Positions 18,849-29,976 of a stretch of 64,000 nucleotides of DNA are shown here, one piece after another. Within the stretch, counting starts at the first letter, position 1. Each line of letters opens with the position of its first letter. The stretch spans positions 558,001-622,000 of the forward strand of contig CAYNRE010000005.1 in assembly GCA_964399535.1 (NCBI GenBank), read 5' to 3'. Source of the DNA: CAYNRE01 sp964399535 (GTDB taxonomy: Bacteria; Planctomycetota; Planctomycetia; Pirellulales; CAYNRE01). The notes under the pieces are model-generated. The model saw only the letters and a program-made list of their open reading frames with translations. It did not search any database and was not told the origin of the DNA. The position numbers and the translations under genes were made by a program.

Positions 18849-18852
<4 letters not shown>
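17344..18852 (-). CDS. DUF1501 (sulfatase-like) secreted protein
   Basis: A planctomycete-typical DUF1501 protein of about 500 aa related to the alkaline phosphatase/sulfatase superfamily. A twin-arginine-type leader is present (SRRAFLGETGSALGAVALTQLL). Conserved blocks include VLVIFCAGACSQLETWDYKP, FVQVFSGAY, WDGHS and WCTEFGRMPMFQ with GRDHNPQGF near the metal site. The start may be TTG 18852, which overlaps the upstream gene's stop as TTGA, or ATG 18837 five codons later. It is translationally coupled to the PSD1 gene, the standard pairing in Planctomycetes. The substrate is unknown; complex polysaccharide degradation is the usual conjecture. Confidence 0.93.
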
Positions 18853-21185
<2,333 letters not shown>

Positions 21186-21355
21186 TAGCCCATCCCCCCC
21201 CTCTCAGACACCCCCGTGGCCAGGTGCCATTGTAAACGGCCGGACGGGCAGGGCCCAGCCAATGCCGGGGGCAGGTGATGCGGAGGACCATTGCCGGCTT
21301 GGGCATCGGTGCCCGGCCCGGCGCGACCTCTCAAGAACTCCTCCGGCGTGCCGGA

Positions 21356-22675
21356 CTAGGTATAGCGCACCGAGCGGAACTCGGGCTCGAAGAAGGCCGG
21401 CAACAGGGCGTCGACTCGCAGCAGTCCCTCGCGGGTAAGGCGAATCGCGTCTCCCTCCCAGCCGAGATAGCCCGCTTCGGCGTACTGTTGCCAGACTTGG
21501 CGCCACTGGTCGAGTATCTCGACGCCAAACTTGCGGCGGAAATAGCCGGCGTCGAGGCGGCCGGTTTTCAGTTGCAGAATCAGTTCGCGAATCAACATTT
21601 GCAGCGGCGTGGGGCACATGGCCCGCAAGAGCGGCAAGCGGCCCGCTTCGAGTTCGCCCAGGTATTCGTTCCACTCGGTGCGGTTCTGATAATGCACGCC
21701 TGAGACATGGCCGAAGCTGGCCACCCCGGTGGCCAACAGATCGCTGCCGCGCCACAGATTGTCGCGATAGCTGAAGTTCACCCGCTGGGGGTTTTTAACC
21801 AGCGTATACGCGCTGGAAATCGAGTAGCCCGCCGCCATCAGCTCGTCGAAGGCGTAGCTGACCCAGGCCCGCTTGGTGGGCCAATCGGCCACGGGCGACA
21901 GCCCTTGGCCCCCCAACAGATCCTGGCTGTAAACCGTATTGAAGGGGAGCTCCATCTGGTAGATCGTAACGCTGTCGGGCGAGCACTCGAGGGTCCGGCG
22001 CACCGTGTCGCGCCAATTGTCCCAGGTTTCTCCCACCATGCCGGCGATCAGGTCCAGGTTGGTGTTGGGAAACCCCACCTCTTGAATCCATTGCCAGGCC
22101 CGATCGATTTCGCTCGACAGGTGGGCCCGGCCGTTTTCTTCCAGAACCGCGTCGCCAAAATTCTCGACCCCCAGGCTCAGCCGGGTTACGCCCAGCTCGC
22201 GCAGCGTTTGCAGCTTGGGGAGCGACAAGGTGCCGGGCTCGCACTCGAAGGTCACTTCCTCGGCCTGTTGCCAGTCGATATTGGCCCGCAGCCGATCGAC
22301 CAGCGAGGTGAGTTGTTTGGCGCTGAGAAAGCTGGGCGTGCCGCCGCCGAAATAAACAAAGCGGAAGGGGCGCCCGCCCATGGCTGGCTGCTGGCTGACC
22401 AGCTCGATCTCGCGCGAGAGCCCCGCCACGTAGCGTTCGACGTCGTGCGAGTTCTTGTCGGTATAAACTCGGAAATAACAAAACTTGCAGCGCTTACGAC
22501 AAAACGGAATGTGCAGGTACAGCCCCAGCGGAGCCATCGCGTCGGGGTACCCGGTGGGCAGCGCCGCCAAAGCCGCCTGAGCCCGGCCGACCAGTTCGGT
22601 CGACCACTGAGAAAACGGCGGGTAATTGGCGACGAAATAGCTGCCTACCTCGGTTTTCACGGTTTCGGTCGCCAT
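21356..22675 (-). CDS. HemN/HemW-like radical SAM protein
   Basis: A 439-aa radical SAM enzyme of the coproporphyrinogen III oxidase-like group. LYLHIPFCRKRCKFCYF gives the cluster Cys motif CxxxCxxC. YFGGGTPSFLSAKQL and the strand SLGVENFGDAVLEENGR follow the HemN/HemW pattern. The C-terminal HemN-type domain (LQMLIRELILQLKTGRLD) is present. HemW homologues are heme chaperones rather than oxidases, and other relatives use different substrates. The N-terminal 50 residues before the barrel are longer than in HemW, so the precise role is open. It is monocistronic on the minus strand. Confidence 0.88.
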   Translation of the reverse strand: MATETVKTEVGSYFVANYPPFSQWSTELVGRAQAALAALPTGYPDAMAPLGLYLHIPFCRKRCKFCYFRVYTDKNSHDVERYVAGLSREIELVSQQPAMGGRPFRFVYFGGGTPSFLSAKQLTSLVDRLRANIDWQQAEEVTFECEPGTLSLPKLQTLRELGVTRLSLGVENFGDAVLEENGRAHLSSEIDRAWQWIQEVGFPNTNLDLIAGMVGETWDNWRDTVRRTLECSPDSVTIYQMELPFNTVYSQDLLGGQGLSPVADWPTKRAWVSYAFDELMAAGYSISSAYTLVKNPQRVNFSYRDNLWRGSDLLATGVASFGHVSGVHYQNRTEWNEYLGELEAGRLPLLRAMCPTPLQMLIRELILQLKTGRLDAGYFRRKFGVEILDQWRQVWQQYAEAGYLGWEGDAIRLTREGLLRVDALLPAFFEPEFRSVRYT

Positions 22676-22768
22676 CGTCGCACCTCACCGGGGGCTTGGG
22701 GGGGGCCGAGCCGGGCAGGGCACGGCACCTTCGCGCCGGCGACCCGCCCGAAGCCCACGCTGTTCAGG

Positions 22769-24190
22769 TTACTCGGCCGGGGCCCCAAAGCAAAACAGCA
22801 CCCCGTCGTCGTTGCCAATCACCAGGCGGCCATCGGCCACGGCGGGCGAGGTGACCAGGCCGCCTCCGGCCTCGTATTGCCAGACCGATTCGCCCGACTT
22901 CAGGTCGAGTGCGTACAGCCGCCCGTCGGACGAACCAACCCAGGCCCGCTGGCCCACGATGACCGGCGAGCCGTCCACGCGGGCTCGCGTGGGAAACTGC
23001 CAAACTTCGCGCCCGCTGCGCGGATCGAAGGCGTGCACGGTCTTGTCGCGCCCCCCGACCACCACCACGCTGCTGGTGGCCGCCGCGGAACTGCGAAAGG
23101 GAAAACTGCGATCGTCGCGGCGATAGGTCCAGAGCACCTCGGCCGCTCGCCAGTCGATTGCGAAGAACACCTCGCCCTCGGTGCCCAGAAAGGCCACGTC
23201 GCCGGCCACCGACGGCGTGCAGCCCGTCGGCGAAAGAATGTCGACGCGGCCCACGCTTTGTCCGGCAACCAGATCGATGATGTGCAGCTTGCCGTCGCAG
23301 CCCGCCAGAAAACAGCGATCGCCAACCACGGTGGGCAGGCAGCGAATCTGGTCCTCGATCGTGTATTGCCAAACCAACTCGCCCGTGGCCTGCTTCAAGC
23401 AACTGAGCGTGGCGTCTTGCGAGCCGACCAGCACCGTGTCGCCATAGAAGTTGGCCCCCGAGTCGATTTCAGCCTTGGTTTCAAAAGCCCAGCGAACCGA
23501 ACCGTCGGCCGTGTTGATGGCGTAAAACCGCCCGTTGACGTCGCCGATGTACACCGTCTGATCCTGCACGGCGGGCGGCGCCATGAAACCGAGTTCGGCG
23601 TAGAACCGCCATCGCTCGGCGCCGGTCGCCAGGTCCAGAGCATACAAGTTGCCATCCAGACAGCCGGCGTACACCACCCCTTGGTCGATGACGCACCCCC
23701 CCTCGAAACCGCCTTGATCGTACTGGTTCTTCCAAAGCACAACGGGCTGGTCGGGCAGCACCGATTGGGATACGCCCGAGCCGTCGGCCGTGCCGCGGAA
23801 CACGGGCCACCGATCGGGCGGGGCGCCGCGCCCTTGGTCGCTGCCCAGGTTCAGTTCAGCAAGTCTCGCCGGCAGCGCGGTCGTGCTGGCGGCGCCGGGC
23901 GGTACGGCGGTTTCGTCGGTGTTGCCGTCGCTCGCGGTTTCGGCAACCGTGCCGGCGGCGCTTGGGTTCACGGCGCTTGGGTTCGCGGCGATTGCTGCGC
24001 CAGCGCTGCCGCCACCTGGCGAGGCCTGGGCTTGCTCGACCCCGGCCGTCGAGGCCGGCTCCGGGGCCGGCCGGCCACAACCCAGAATCAAGCTTAAAAC
24101 AATCCCGCAACTCAGGTTCAAGCGGGTTGGAATTCGCGACCAGCCGAATTTCGGCGCGCGGGTCGAATCGGGCTCGTTACCACGGGGCAT
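22769..24190 (-). CDS. PQQ-like beta-propeller lipoprotein
   Basis: About 473 aa from ATG 24190. The N-terminus holds a lipoprotein signal with lipobox LILGC (LSCGIVLSLILGC), followed by an Ala/Ser/Gly-rich linker to about residue 120. The rest is repeated beta-propeller blades with motifs such as LYALDLATGAERWRF, FYAINTADGSVRWAFET, LSCLKQATGELVWQY and LYALDLKSGESVWQYEAGG. There is no associated quinoprotein dehydrogenase active site, so it probably serves as a scaffold like BamB. The start overlaps the stop of the alcohol dehydrogenase gene as TGATG, so the two are translationally coupled. Confidence 0.92.
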   Translation of the reverse strand: MPRGNEPDSTRAPKFGWSRIPTRLNLSCGIVLSLILGCGRPAPEPASTAGVEQAQASPGGGSAGAAIAANPSAVNPSAAGTVAETASDGNTDETAVPPGAASTTALPARLAELNLGSDQGRGAPPDRWPVFRGTADGSGVSQSVLPDQPVVLWKNQYDQGGFEGGCVIDQGVVYAGCLDGNLYALDLATGAERWRFYAELGFMAPPAVQDQTVYIGDVNGRFYAINTADGSVRWAFETKAEIDSGANFYGDTVLVGSQDATLSCLKQATGELVWQYTIEDQIRCLPTVVGDRCFLAGCDGKLHIIDLVAGQSVGRVDILSPTGCTPSVAGDVAFLGTEGEVFFAIDWRAAEVLWTYRRDDRSFPFRSSAAATSSVVVVGGRDKTVHAFDPRSGREVWQFPTRARVDGSPVIVGQRAWVGSSDGRLYALDLKSGESVWQYEAGGGLVTSPAVADGRLVIGNDDGVLFCFGAPAE

Positions 24191-25341
24191 CAGTAGGCCG
24201 CCTCGTACAGGGCCAACAGGTCGCGAGCTTCCACCGGACGCGGGTTGAAGCCCCCGGTCCATTGGGTCGCCGCCTGGTCTGCCAAAACGGGCAAGCGATC
24301 GCGGGGAATGCCGAACTGCTCGAGCCGACCGCGCAGGCCGGCCTGCGCCACCAAATTTGCGATAAACTCGGCCAAGCCGCCAGCGCCCGCCGCGGGGGGT
24401 GGGCCCCCCCCTGCGCCGCTAGAAAGCTGCAGCAGCTCTTCGTACCAGGCTCCGCAGATGGGGCCGTTGAAGCGAATCACGTGGGGCAACATCAGCCCGA
24501 TGGCCTCGCCATGGGCAATGCCGAATTCGGCCGTCAGCGGGTTGGCCAGGGCATGGGTGGCCCCCAGCATCGAGCTTTCAATGGCCACGCCGGCCAGCGC
24601 TGCCCCCAGTTGCATGGCGCCGCGCGCCGCCACGTCGGTCGGTTCGGCGAGGACCCGGGCGAAGTTCCGTTCGAGCAATCGCCAGGCTTCGCGGCTGAAC
24701 ACCAGCGAGAGCGGATTGCGGGCCTTGGTGACATAGGTTTCCAGCGCGTGAGCCAAGGCATCGATGCCCGTCAGTGCGGTCACCCGCGGGGGCTGCGTCA
24801 CCGTCAGCTCGGGGTCCAAGAGGGCGATGCGGCAAGCGGCCTTTTTATCGCCGCAAGCCATCTTGGCGTGGGTGGTCGCGTCGGAGATGAGGGCAAACGA
24901 TTGCATTTCGCTGCCGGTCCCCGCCGTGGTCGGAACGCCAATCATGGGCAGCATCGGCAGTCGGGCTTTGCCGCGGCCCCAGTAGTCCTGCATTTGGCCG
25001 CCGTTGGTGTGCAGGAAATTAATTCCCTTGGCGCAGTCGAGCGAACTGCCACCCCCCAGGCCGATGAGCAAGTCGGGCTGATAGTCGGCCGCCACGCGAC
25101 ACCCCTGGGCCACGTGCTCCGTGGTGGGGTTCTCGGCAATCTGGTCGAAGAGCCGCCACTCCAGCCCGGCCGCTTCGAGGCACGCGGTCGCCGCGGCGGT
25201 GTGCCCGGCCGCCACGATGCCCGGATCGCTCACCACCAGGGCCCGGCGGGCCCCCAGCTCCGCGGCCAGGCTGCCCAGTGAACCGATTTTTCCCGGACCG
25301 GCCACCAGACGCGTCGGCAACTGAAAGTCGACAGGATTCAT
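24190..25341 (-). CDS. Iron-containing alcohol dehydrogenase
   Basis: A 383-aa group III alcohol dehydrogenase that interconverts alcohols and aldehydes with NAD(P)H. GLGGGSSLDCAK binds the dinucleotide and PTTAGTGSE the cofactor phosphate. The metal ligands lie in GIDALAHALE and GATHALANPL...GIAHGEAIG. The start is the ATG at 25341 (MNPVDFQLPTRLVAGPGKIG). Upstream in the operon are a LuxC-like aldehyde dehydrogenase and a LuxE-like AMP-binding enzyme, so the enzyme may reduce the aldehyde they make to an alcohol. The downstream lipoprotein gene begins within its stop codon. Confidence 0.93.
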   Translation of the reverse strand: MNPVDFQLPTRLVAGPGKIGSLGSLAAELGARRALVVSDPGIVAAGHTAAATACLEAAGLEWRLFDQIAENPTTEHVAQGCRVAADYQPDLLIGLGGGSSLDCAKGINFLHTNGGQMQDYWGRGKARLPMLPMIGVPTTAGTGSEMQSFALISDATTHAKMACGDKKAACRIALLDPELTVTQPPRVTALTGIDALAHALETYVTKARNPLSLVFSREAWRLLERNFARVLAEPTDVAARGAMQLGAALAGVAIESSMLGATHALANPLTAEFGIAHGEAIGLMLPHVIRFNGPICGAWYEELLQLSSGAGGGPPPAAGAGGLAEFIANLVAQAGLRGRLEQFGIPRDRLPVLADQAATQWTGGFNPRPVEARDLLALYEAAY

Positions 25342-25511
25342 GCGGCGGAGGCCTGGGGGGAAGTCGGTTGGGGGGCGGGGCTGCCCGCGGTCGGACGCAT
25401 CTCGGGGGCGAATCAAGCTACGGATCGCACCGCGCTGACCGCTGGGCAAGCCCCCCGAGGGCGGGCGCCGTCGCGGCGAGGCAGCTTGCCTGGCGACCCC
25501 GAAACGGCTGG

Positions 25512-26951
25512 CTAGGCCAGGGCGGCCACGCGCTCGGCCGGCAATTGGTAGGCCCGGGCGCGGTACAAAAACTCGACGATGTTTCCCTCGTGCGGCTGGA
25601 GCCAATCGAGCTTGATCGTGGGGATCGGCCCGATGTTTAAACGGTCGATGTGCACCGCGTCGGTCAGCGCCTGTTGAAAGCCCGGGTCGGCGGTAATGCC
25701 CGTGCAAACCAGCGTGGGGCCCATGGCCTCGATCACTTCGGCCTGGGGGCACTCGACCACGCTCACAAACGGGAACATGTATTCGCTGTGGGCCGCCGCC
25801 CCTTGAGGCGTCTTGCAATGCAGCACCGTGGGCCGCAGGTAGCCGCAGCGCTCCATTTCCACCAGTCGTGGACCGAATTTCTCGGTGACGTGGGTAACGC
25901 CATTCTCCCGGCAACTAGCCTCGATCGCCTTCCACACCGCCGCCGCCGTGCCCGGAACCGTGAAGGCCGCCAATTGGGCCGTGGGATCCTCGGGAGGCTT
26001 AACCTCGACCGGGCCAAGCCGGGCCGCCAGGGCCTCGGCAATCTTCGCCGTGTGGCGCGAGGCCCAGATGCCCGAGCAGTTAATGCAACCGCGTCCGCTG
26101 TTGGCCAACACGCTCTCGACCATCAGGTCGAGATACTTTTCCCAGTCGTCGACCAGGTCGTCGCCCAGCACGATCTTGCTAAAGCCGGGGCCGTGGACCT
26201 GCACCCGGGGGTTGCCCTTGTAGCGGTCGACCGTGGCGGTGCCGCCGAAGATCATGGTCTTGGGGCAATGCGAGACGACGGCCGCCCCCACGTCGGGTCC
26301 GCCCGGATAGACCGCGATCGCCTCGGCCGGGATGCCCGCTTCGACGAACGCGGCCGTCATGCGGTAGGGGGTCCAGGGCTCTTGCGGCCCGGGCTTGAGC
26401 ACCAGCCCGACTTGCATGGGAATGACCGGCATCCAAAGCGTGTGCACGCCGGGCGAGTTCGACGGGAGCACCAACCCCAGCACCGGCGACTGGGCCTGGT
26501 AGCTCACTACCACCCCCCGCTGCTCGACGCCGTAACCCCGGGTGAGAATGTCCAGCGGCAGGCCCCGCGTGAGGCAGTCCAGCATCTGATCCATGTGCGT
26601 GAGCACGAAATAGTTCTTTTGCATGTTGCCCCGGCACATGTGCTCGGGCAGCCCGGTCGAGGCACTCTGGGCCTTGGCGAATTCGTCAGGCGACTGGGTG
26701 CCATCCCCCAGGGGCAGGTTGCCGTTGAGGTACAGATCGGCCGCGCGCTTGATCCGGGCGATGATCTCGTCGCAGGGCAACTCGCGCAGCACGTCGCGAG
26801 CCCGTTGGGCCTGGCGCAAATCGCGCTCAACGAGCCCGGCATTGGCCTGGCTGACCTTGGCCATCGGCTCGCCCGTGATGAAGTGCCGCACCTCGTCGGT
26901 TTCCAGCGAGGCATAGGGCTTTCCGAACCGCAAAACGTTCAGGTGCAACAC
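25512..26951 (-). CDS. Aldehyde dehydrogenase-superfamily protein, LuxC-like acyl reductase candidate
   Basis: A 479-aa protein with the aldehyde dehydrogenase fold. Cys289 in NSGRGCINCSGIW is the expected nucleophile, and LVLPSNSPGVHTLW and LVLKPGPQEPW are cofactor-binding strands. The usual catalytic Glu region (ELGGK in oxidising ALDHs) is replaced by VHGPGFSKIVLGDD. That recalls the GPK-S segment of LuxC-type acyl-CoA reductases and CoA-acylating ALDHs, which lack the Glu. I therefore favour reduction of an activated acyl group to an aldehyde. It lies between a LuxE-like activating enzyme (upstream, with a structured repeat in between) and an iron alcohol dehydrogenase (downstream). Confidence 0.8.
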   Translation of the reverse strand: MLHLNVLRFGKPYASLETDEVRHFITGEPMAKVSQANAGLVERDLRQAQRARDVLRELPCDEIIARIKRAADLYLNGNLPLGDGTQSPDEFAKAQSASTGLPEHMCRGNMQKNYFVLTHMDQMLDCLTRGLPLDILTRGYGVEQRGVVVSYQAQSPVLGLVLPSNSPGVHTLWMPVIPMQVGLVLKPGPQEPWTPYRMTAAFVEAGIPAEAIAVYPGGPDVGAAVVSHCPKTMIFGGTATVDRYKGNPRVQVHGPGFSKIVLGDDLVDDWEKYLDLMVESVLANSGRGCINCSGIWASRHTAKIAEALAARLGPVEVKPPEDPTAQLAAFTVPGTAAAVWKAIEASCRENGVTHVTEKFGPRLVEMERCGYLRPTVLHCKTPQGAAAHSEYMFPFVSVVECPQAEVIEAMGPTLVCTGITADPGFQQALTDAVHIDRLNIGPIPTIKLDWLQPHEGNIVEFLYRARAYQLPAERVAALA

Positions 26952-27020
26952 GGCGACCTTCTCCTCGGAGAGCGGGTAATATTCCAGCGATGGGGGGGCT
27001 TGATCGGTCCGAGCGCGGCC

Positions 27021-27165
27021 TAGCAGTCTGTTGAAATAGGCCCTCGTGGTCTATTTCAACCTCGCCAAGTTCGGAGCCAAGCTCCGCACGGCTCGCAACA
27101 TGACGACTTACGTCGCCATGTTGAGATCGCCTTCCTGCGATCACGCAGCCCGTTGAAACCTCCAA
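27021..27165. repeat. Compact four-hairpin repeat element (REP/MITE-like)
   Basis: Four perfect or near-perfect stem-loops lie back to back. GTTGAAATAG (27030-27039) pairs with CTATTTCAAC (27051-27060). CGGAGC (27072-27077) pairs with GCTCCG (27081-27086). CAACATGACGAC (27096-27107) pairs with GTCGCCATGTTG (27112-27123) with one mismatch. GATCGC (27125-27130) pairs with GCGATC (27137-27142). The ends carry a direct repeat, GCAGTCTGTTGAAA and GCAGCCCGTTGAAA. The AT-richer composition is unlike its surroundings. It sits inside the LuxE/LuxC-like gene cluster. Confidence 0.7.
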
Positions 27166-27352
27166 CCGATTGCTAGGGCCTGCCGACCAACCGGCCGGTG
27201 GGGCGGTTGGCCGCGGGCCGCTGCTTGTTCAACCTTTGACAACCAATTTCGACCACGCCGAGCTGCCCAGCGCGTAATGGGCTCGCAGGCAATGCAATCG
27301 CTTATCTTTCACCAAGCGGCGACCGCTCCGATCTTCTGGCTGCGATCGGGCC

Positions 27353-28468
27353 TTAGTACACGCCGACCGTGGTCGCCTCGGCCAGTTCGTGGAACGGACG
27401 CACGCCGCTGATGCCGTCCCAGGGGTATTTTTCAAAGGGCGGCTCGCGCTCCCCCTCGTCGCGCTCCAGGAAACCCGGAACAAAAAACTCCTTGGTCAGC
27501 GTGGTCAGCTTTACCCGGCCCGTCTGACCGTAGCCAACCACCCGCGTGGCGTCGTCGAACTCGACCACCTCGATCGCCGCGCGAGGCTGCGGGGCGTAGT
27601 AGGTAATTTTATAGCCCTCCTCGGCCGTCACGGGCCTGCTGCAAGCCAGGCCCATCAGCGTGTTGCCGTAGGTGGGGGTCATATACACGCCGTCGAGCAG
27701 CTCCTCGACCGCGAAGCGGGTCCACTGAGGCGTGAATTCGGTGCCGCCCGAAAAAATGCCGGTAATGCCCGTCTGGCGAATGCTGGAGCGTTTGGCCTCG
27801 AGAGCGTTGGCCAGAGACTCGAGCAGCTTGGGCGTTGTGAACATGCAGCGAATGTCGTGCCCGGCTCCCAGGACCGTGATGGCCTGGTCAATGACGTGCT
27901 GTTTGTAGGCCTCGAGGTGCTCCATCCAGCCCTTTTTAATCAGCTTAATCACCCACCTCGGGTCGAGATCGACACAGAAGCAGATACCGCCGCGGTGCTG
28001 GCAAAGATGCTCGACCGCCAGCCGCAGCCGGCGGGGGCCGGAGGGGCCGAGCATCAGCCAGTTGGATCCCTTGGGAAAGTATTCCTCCGGCAGGGTATCG
28101 CTGAACAGCTCGTAGTCGATGCGAAAATCCTCGCACGAGATTCGGCTCTTGGGCACCCCGGTGGTCCCCCCGGTCTCGAATACGTAGACCGGCTTATGGG
28201 CCAGCCCCTGGGGCACCCAGCGGCGCACCGGCCCTCCCCGCAGCCATTCATCCTCGAACGGGGGGAACTTCTTCAAGTCGGCGAAGCACTTCACCTCTTT
28301 GAGAGGATCGAACTTCAACTCTTTGGCTTTTTCGAGCCAGAACGGGCACCCGGTCGCAGGGCTGAAATGCCACTGCACGGTCTCGTAGGCATGGGCGTCC
28401 AGGACTTCGGCGGCTTGCCGGACCTTGGCCGCCAGGTCGCCGGCGGCCGACGCGCTGGCCGTGGTCAT
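27353..28468 (-). CDS. AMP-binding, LuxE/PaaK-like acyl-activating enzyme
   Basis: About 371 aa from ATG 28468 (MTTASASAAGDLAAKV). The start is supported by a GAGGAGAAC ribosome-binding site just upstream; an open frame extends further but is Gly/Pro-rich filler. The nucleotide loop TGGTTGVPKS lies at residues 99-108. Later adenylation-like motifs include TGIFSGGTEFTP and MTPTYGNTLMGLA, and VGYGQTGRVKLTTL precedes the end. The length and layout match LuxE acyl-protein synthetases and short phenylacetate-CoA-ligase relatives, which activate a carboxylic acid as acyl-AMP. It is the first gene of the cluster with the LuxC-like reductase and the iron alcohol dehydrogenase. Confidence 0.82.
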   Translation of the reverse strand: MTTASASAAGDLAAKVRQAAEVLDAHAYETVQWHFSPATGCPFWLEKAKELKFDPLKEVKCFADLKKFPPFEDEWLRGGPVRRWVPQGLAHKPVYVFETGGTTGVPKSRISCEDFRIDYELFSDTLPEEYFPKGSNWLMLGPSGPRRLRLAVEHLCQHRGGICFCVDLDPRWVIKLIKKGWMEHLEAYKQHVIDQAITVLGAGHDIRCMFTTPKLLESLANALEAKRSSIRQTGITGIFSGGTEFTPQWTRFAVEELLDGVYMTPTYGNTLMGLACSRPVTAEEGYKITYYAPQPRAAIEVVEFDDATRVVGYGQTGRVKLTTLTKEFFVPGFLERDEGEREPPFEKYPWDGISGVRPFHELAEATTVGVY

Positions 28469-28995
28469 ACGTTCTCCTCGTCCAAGGGCCTTCGCGGCCC
28501 AGCCTTGGGTGGCGCCCGGGTCTGGTCGCAGACCACCCCCCGTCGCGCTTGCCGATACCCTCACGGCGCCCGAACCACCCCCCATGTTGTACACCGAGAT
28601 TCAAGCCCGGGGGCCGAGCGCCAGGGGTCGAAAATACCCGAGCGGGGCCCCTCTGACAACGACCCGGCGGGGGTGGAAAGCGGCAATGGCCTGGGTCCAT
28701 GGCCGGTGCAACCGTCAACGCCGCCGGAACCAATTCGGCCCTGAAGCCAAGCCGCGACGGTCCCTGCGGTGGCCCAGCGAACCGGGCCGCGCCGGTCCAC
28801 GGCTACCCGGCACCCCCGGCAGCATTGCAGCCGTGCGGCATTGCGACTTGGTGGCATGGCGACTTGGCGTTTTTTCCCGTTCCCCTCTCGGCGTTTCCCA
28901 GAGGCGAATGCGTTCCCCGGGCGCCCCACGGCCAGTCAGTCTGCGGGCACTTGGCCTGTTGCAGGTCTGCCGGCGGCCTCGCGAATCACTGCCAC
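28469..28995. other. Intergenic region, no gene seen
   Basis: About 527 bp between the alpha/beta hydrolase stop and the LuxE-like start; it should hold the promoter of the minus-strand cluster. A near direct repeat GCGACTTGG occurs twice around 28845-28868, next to a T-rich run. No open frame here has a recognisable domain, and I see no convincing promoter pair or terminator. Confidence 0.45.
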
Positions 28996-29889
28996 TCAGC
29001 CCTCCGCCGCGGTGCTTCGCAGCCAGCGCTCGACACGGCGCCACAGGTCTTGCTGGGCGCCGGCATAAAAATGATCGGCGCCAGCCAAGACATCGACGCG
29101 CCACCGCTTTCGCTGCGGATCGAGAGCCTCGAGCTCGTCGGCCAAGCCCTCGAAAGCCGGGTTTCCCCGCAGCTCCTGGTCGCCATAGGTGAGCAGCGCC
29201 GGGCAGGGTAGCCGGTCGACGAGCTTCAGCACGTTGTAGCGTTCGGTCGGGCCATACTTGTCCACGTAGCCCTGGGCGCTTACCTGGTAGGGCATCGGAA
29301 AACGGATCGGAATCAGCGTCTCTCCCTGGCCGTCGCGAACGAGCTGATCGGCCCGGCTAAAATCGGCCAGAAACTCGCTCCCCCGGCTGCTCGCCGCAAA
29401 CCGGGTATACGACAATCGGGGCGGCGAAACCGCCACCAGGCCGCAAACCGGCTCGAGGCCTGGCGGTTGCTCGCGATGGGCCAGGCAGTAGATCGATTTC
29501 ATCGCCCCCAGGCTGTGGCCCACCAGCAGCACCCGCTCGTGGCCTCGCTCGCGGGCATGGCGAACCCAAGCCTCGAGGTCGTAGCGGGCGTCGTCGACCA
29601 GTTCGTAGGCCGCGCCCTGGCGCCTGGGGCCGAGCGTGGCGTGAGCCGTGCTCATCAGGTCATGGCCCCGCGTGTTCACCCGCAGGGCGGCCACGCCCGC
29701 TTCGGCCAGCCAGCCGGCCAACCGCTCGAGCAGCGACGACCCGTAGAAATTGGCTCCCGTGCCATGGACCAGCACGGCGGCATCGCAGCGCCCTTGCCGG
29801 TTCGCGATGGCGTCGGCCGCGGGCAGGTGCCAGGCGCCATCGAGCCTAACTGTATCGGCCGTTAGTACTTGAACCAGATCGACCAGCAT
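28996..29889 (-). CDS. Alpha/beta hydrolase
   Basis: A 297-aa serine hydrolase. The oxyanion region VLVHGTGANFYGSSLL and the nucleophile elbow GHSLG (LLVGHSLGAMKS, Ser about residue 125) are present. The acid is probably the Asp in LTYGDQELRGN, and the His is in GADHFYAGAQ. The sequence resembles X-Pro dipeptidyl-type or DUF1749-like hydrolases acting on small esters or amides. The substrate is unknown. It has no signal peptide and is the only gene between two intergenic spacers on the minus strand. Confidence 0.88.
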   Translation of the reverse strand: MLVDLVQVLTADTVRLDGAWHLPAADAIANRQGRCDAAVLVHGTGANFYGSSLLERLAGWLAEAGVAALRVNTRGHDLMSTAHATLGPRRQGAAYELVDDARYDLEAWVRHARERGHERVLLVGHSLGAMKSIYCLAHREQPPGLEPVCGLVAVSPPRLSYTRFAASSRGSEFLADFSRADQLVRDGQGETLIPIRFPMPYQVSAQGYVDKYGPTERYNVLKLVDRLPCPALLTYGDQELRGNPAFEGLADELEALDPQRKRWRVDVLAGADHFYAGAQQDLWRRVERWLRSTAAEG

Positions 29890-29976
29890 CGCCTTGTGGG
29901 ATCCTGTGGGCCAGTTGCTTCTCGAAACGCCAAGGACCGCGGTCAGGCCCTCGGGTCCGCAACGGGGCGCCGGCGG

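Noticed and set aside
21707..24097. A 796-codon plus-strand frame opposite the radical SAM and beta-propeller genes
   Set aside because: Antisense to two genes with unmistakable motifs. It has no start signal or recognisable domain.
24190..28468. Bioluminescence (lux) operon
   Set aside because: Only LuxE-like and LuxC-like enzymes are present. No luciferase-type or LuxD-like gene is in the cluster; the nearby alpha/beta hydrolase lacks specific LuxD features and is 0.5 kb away.
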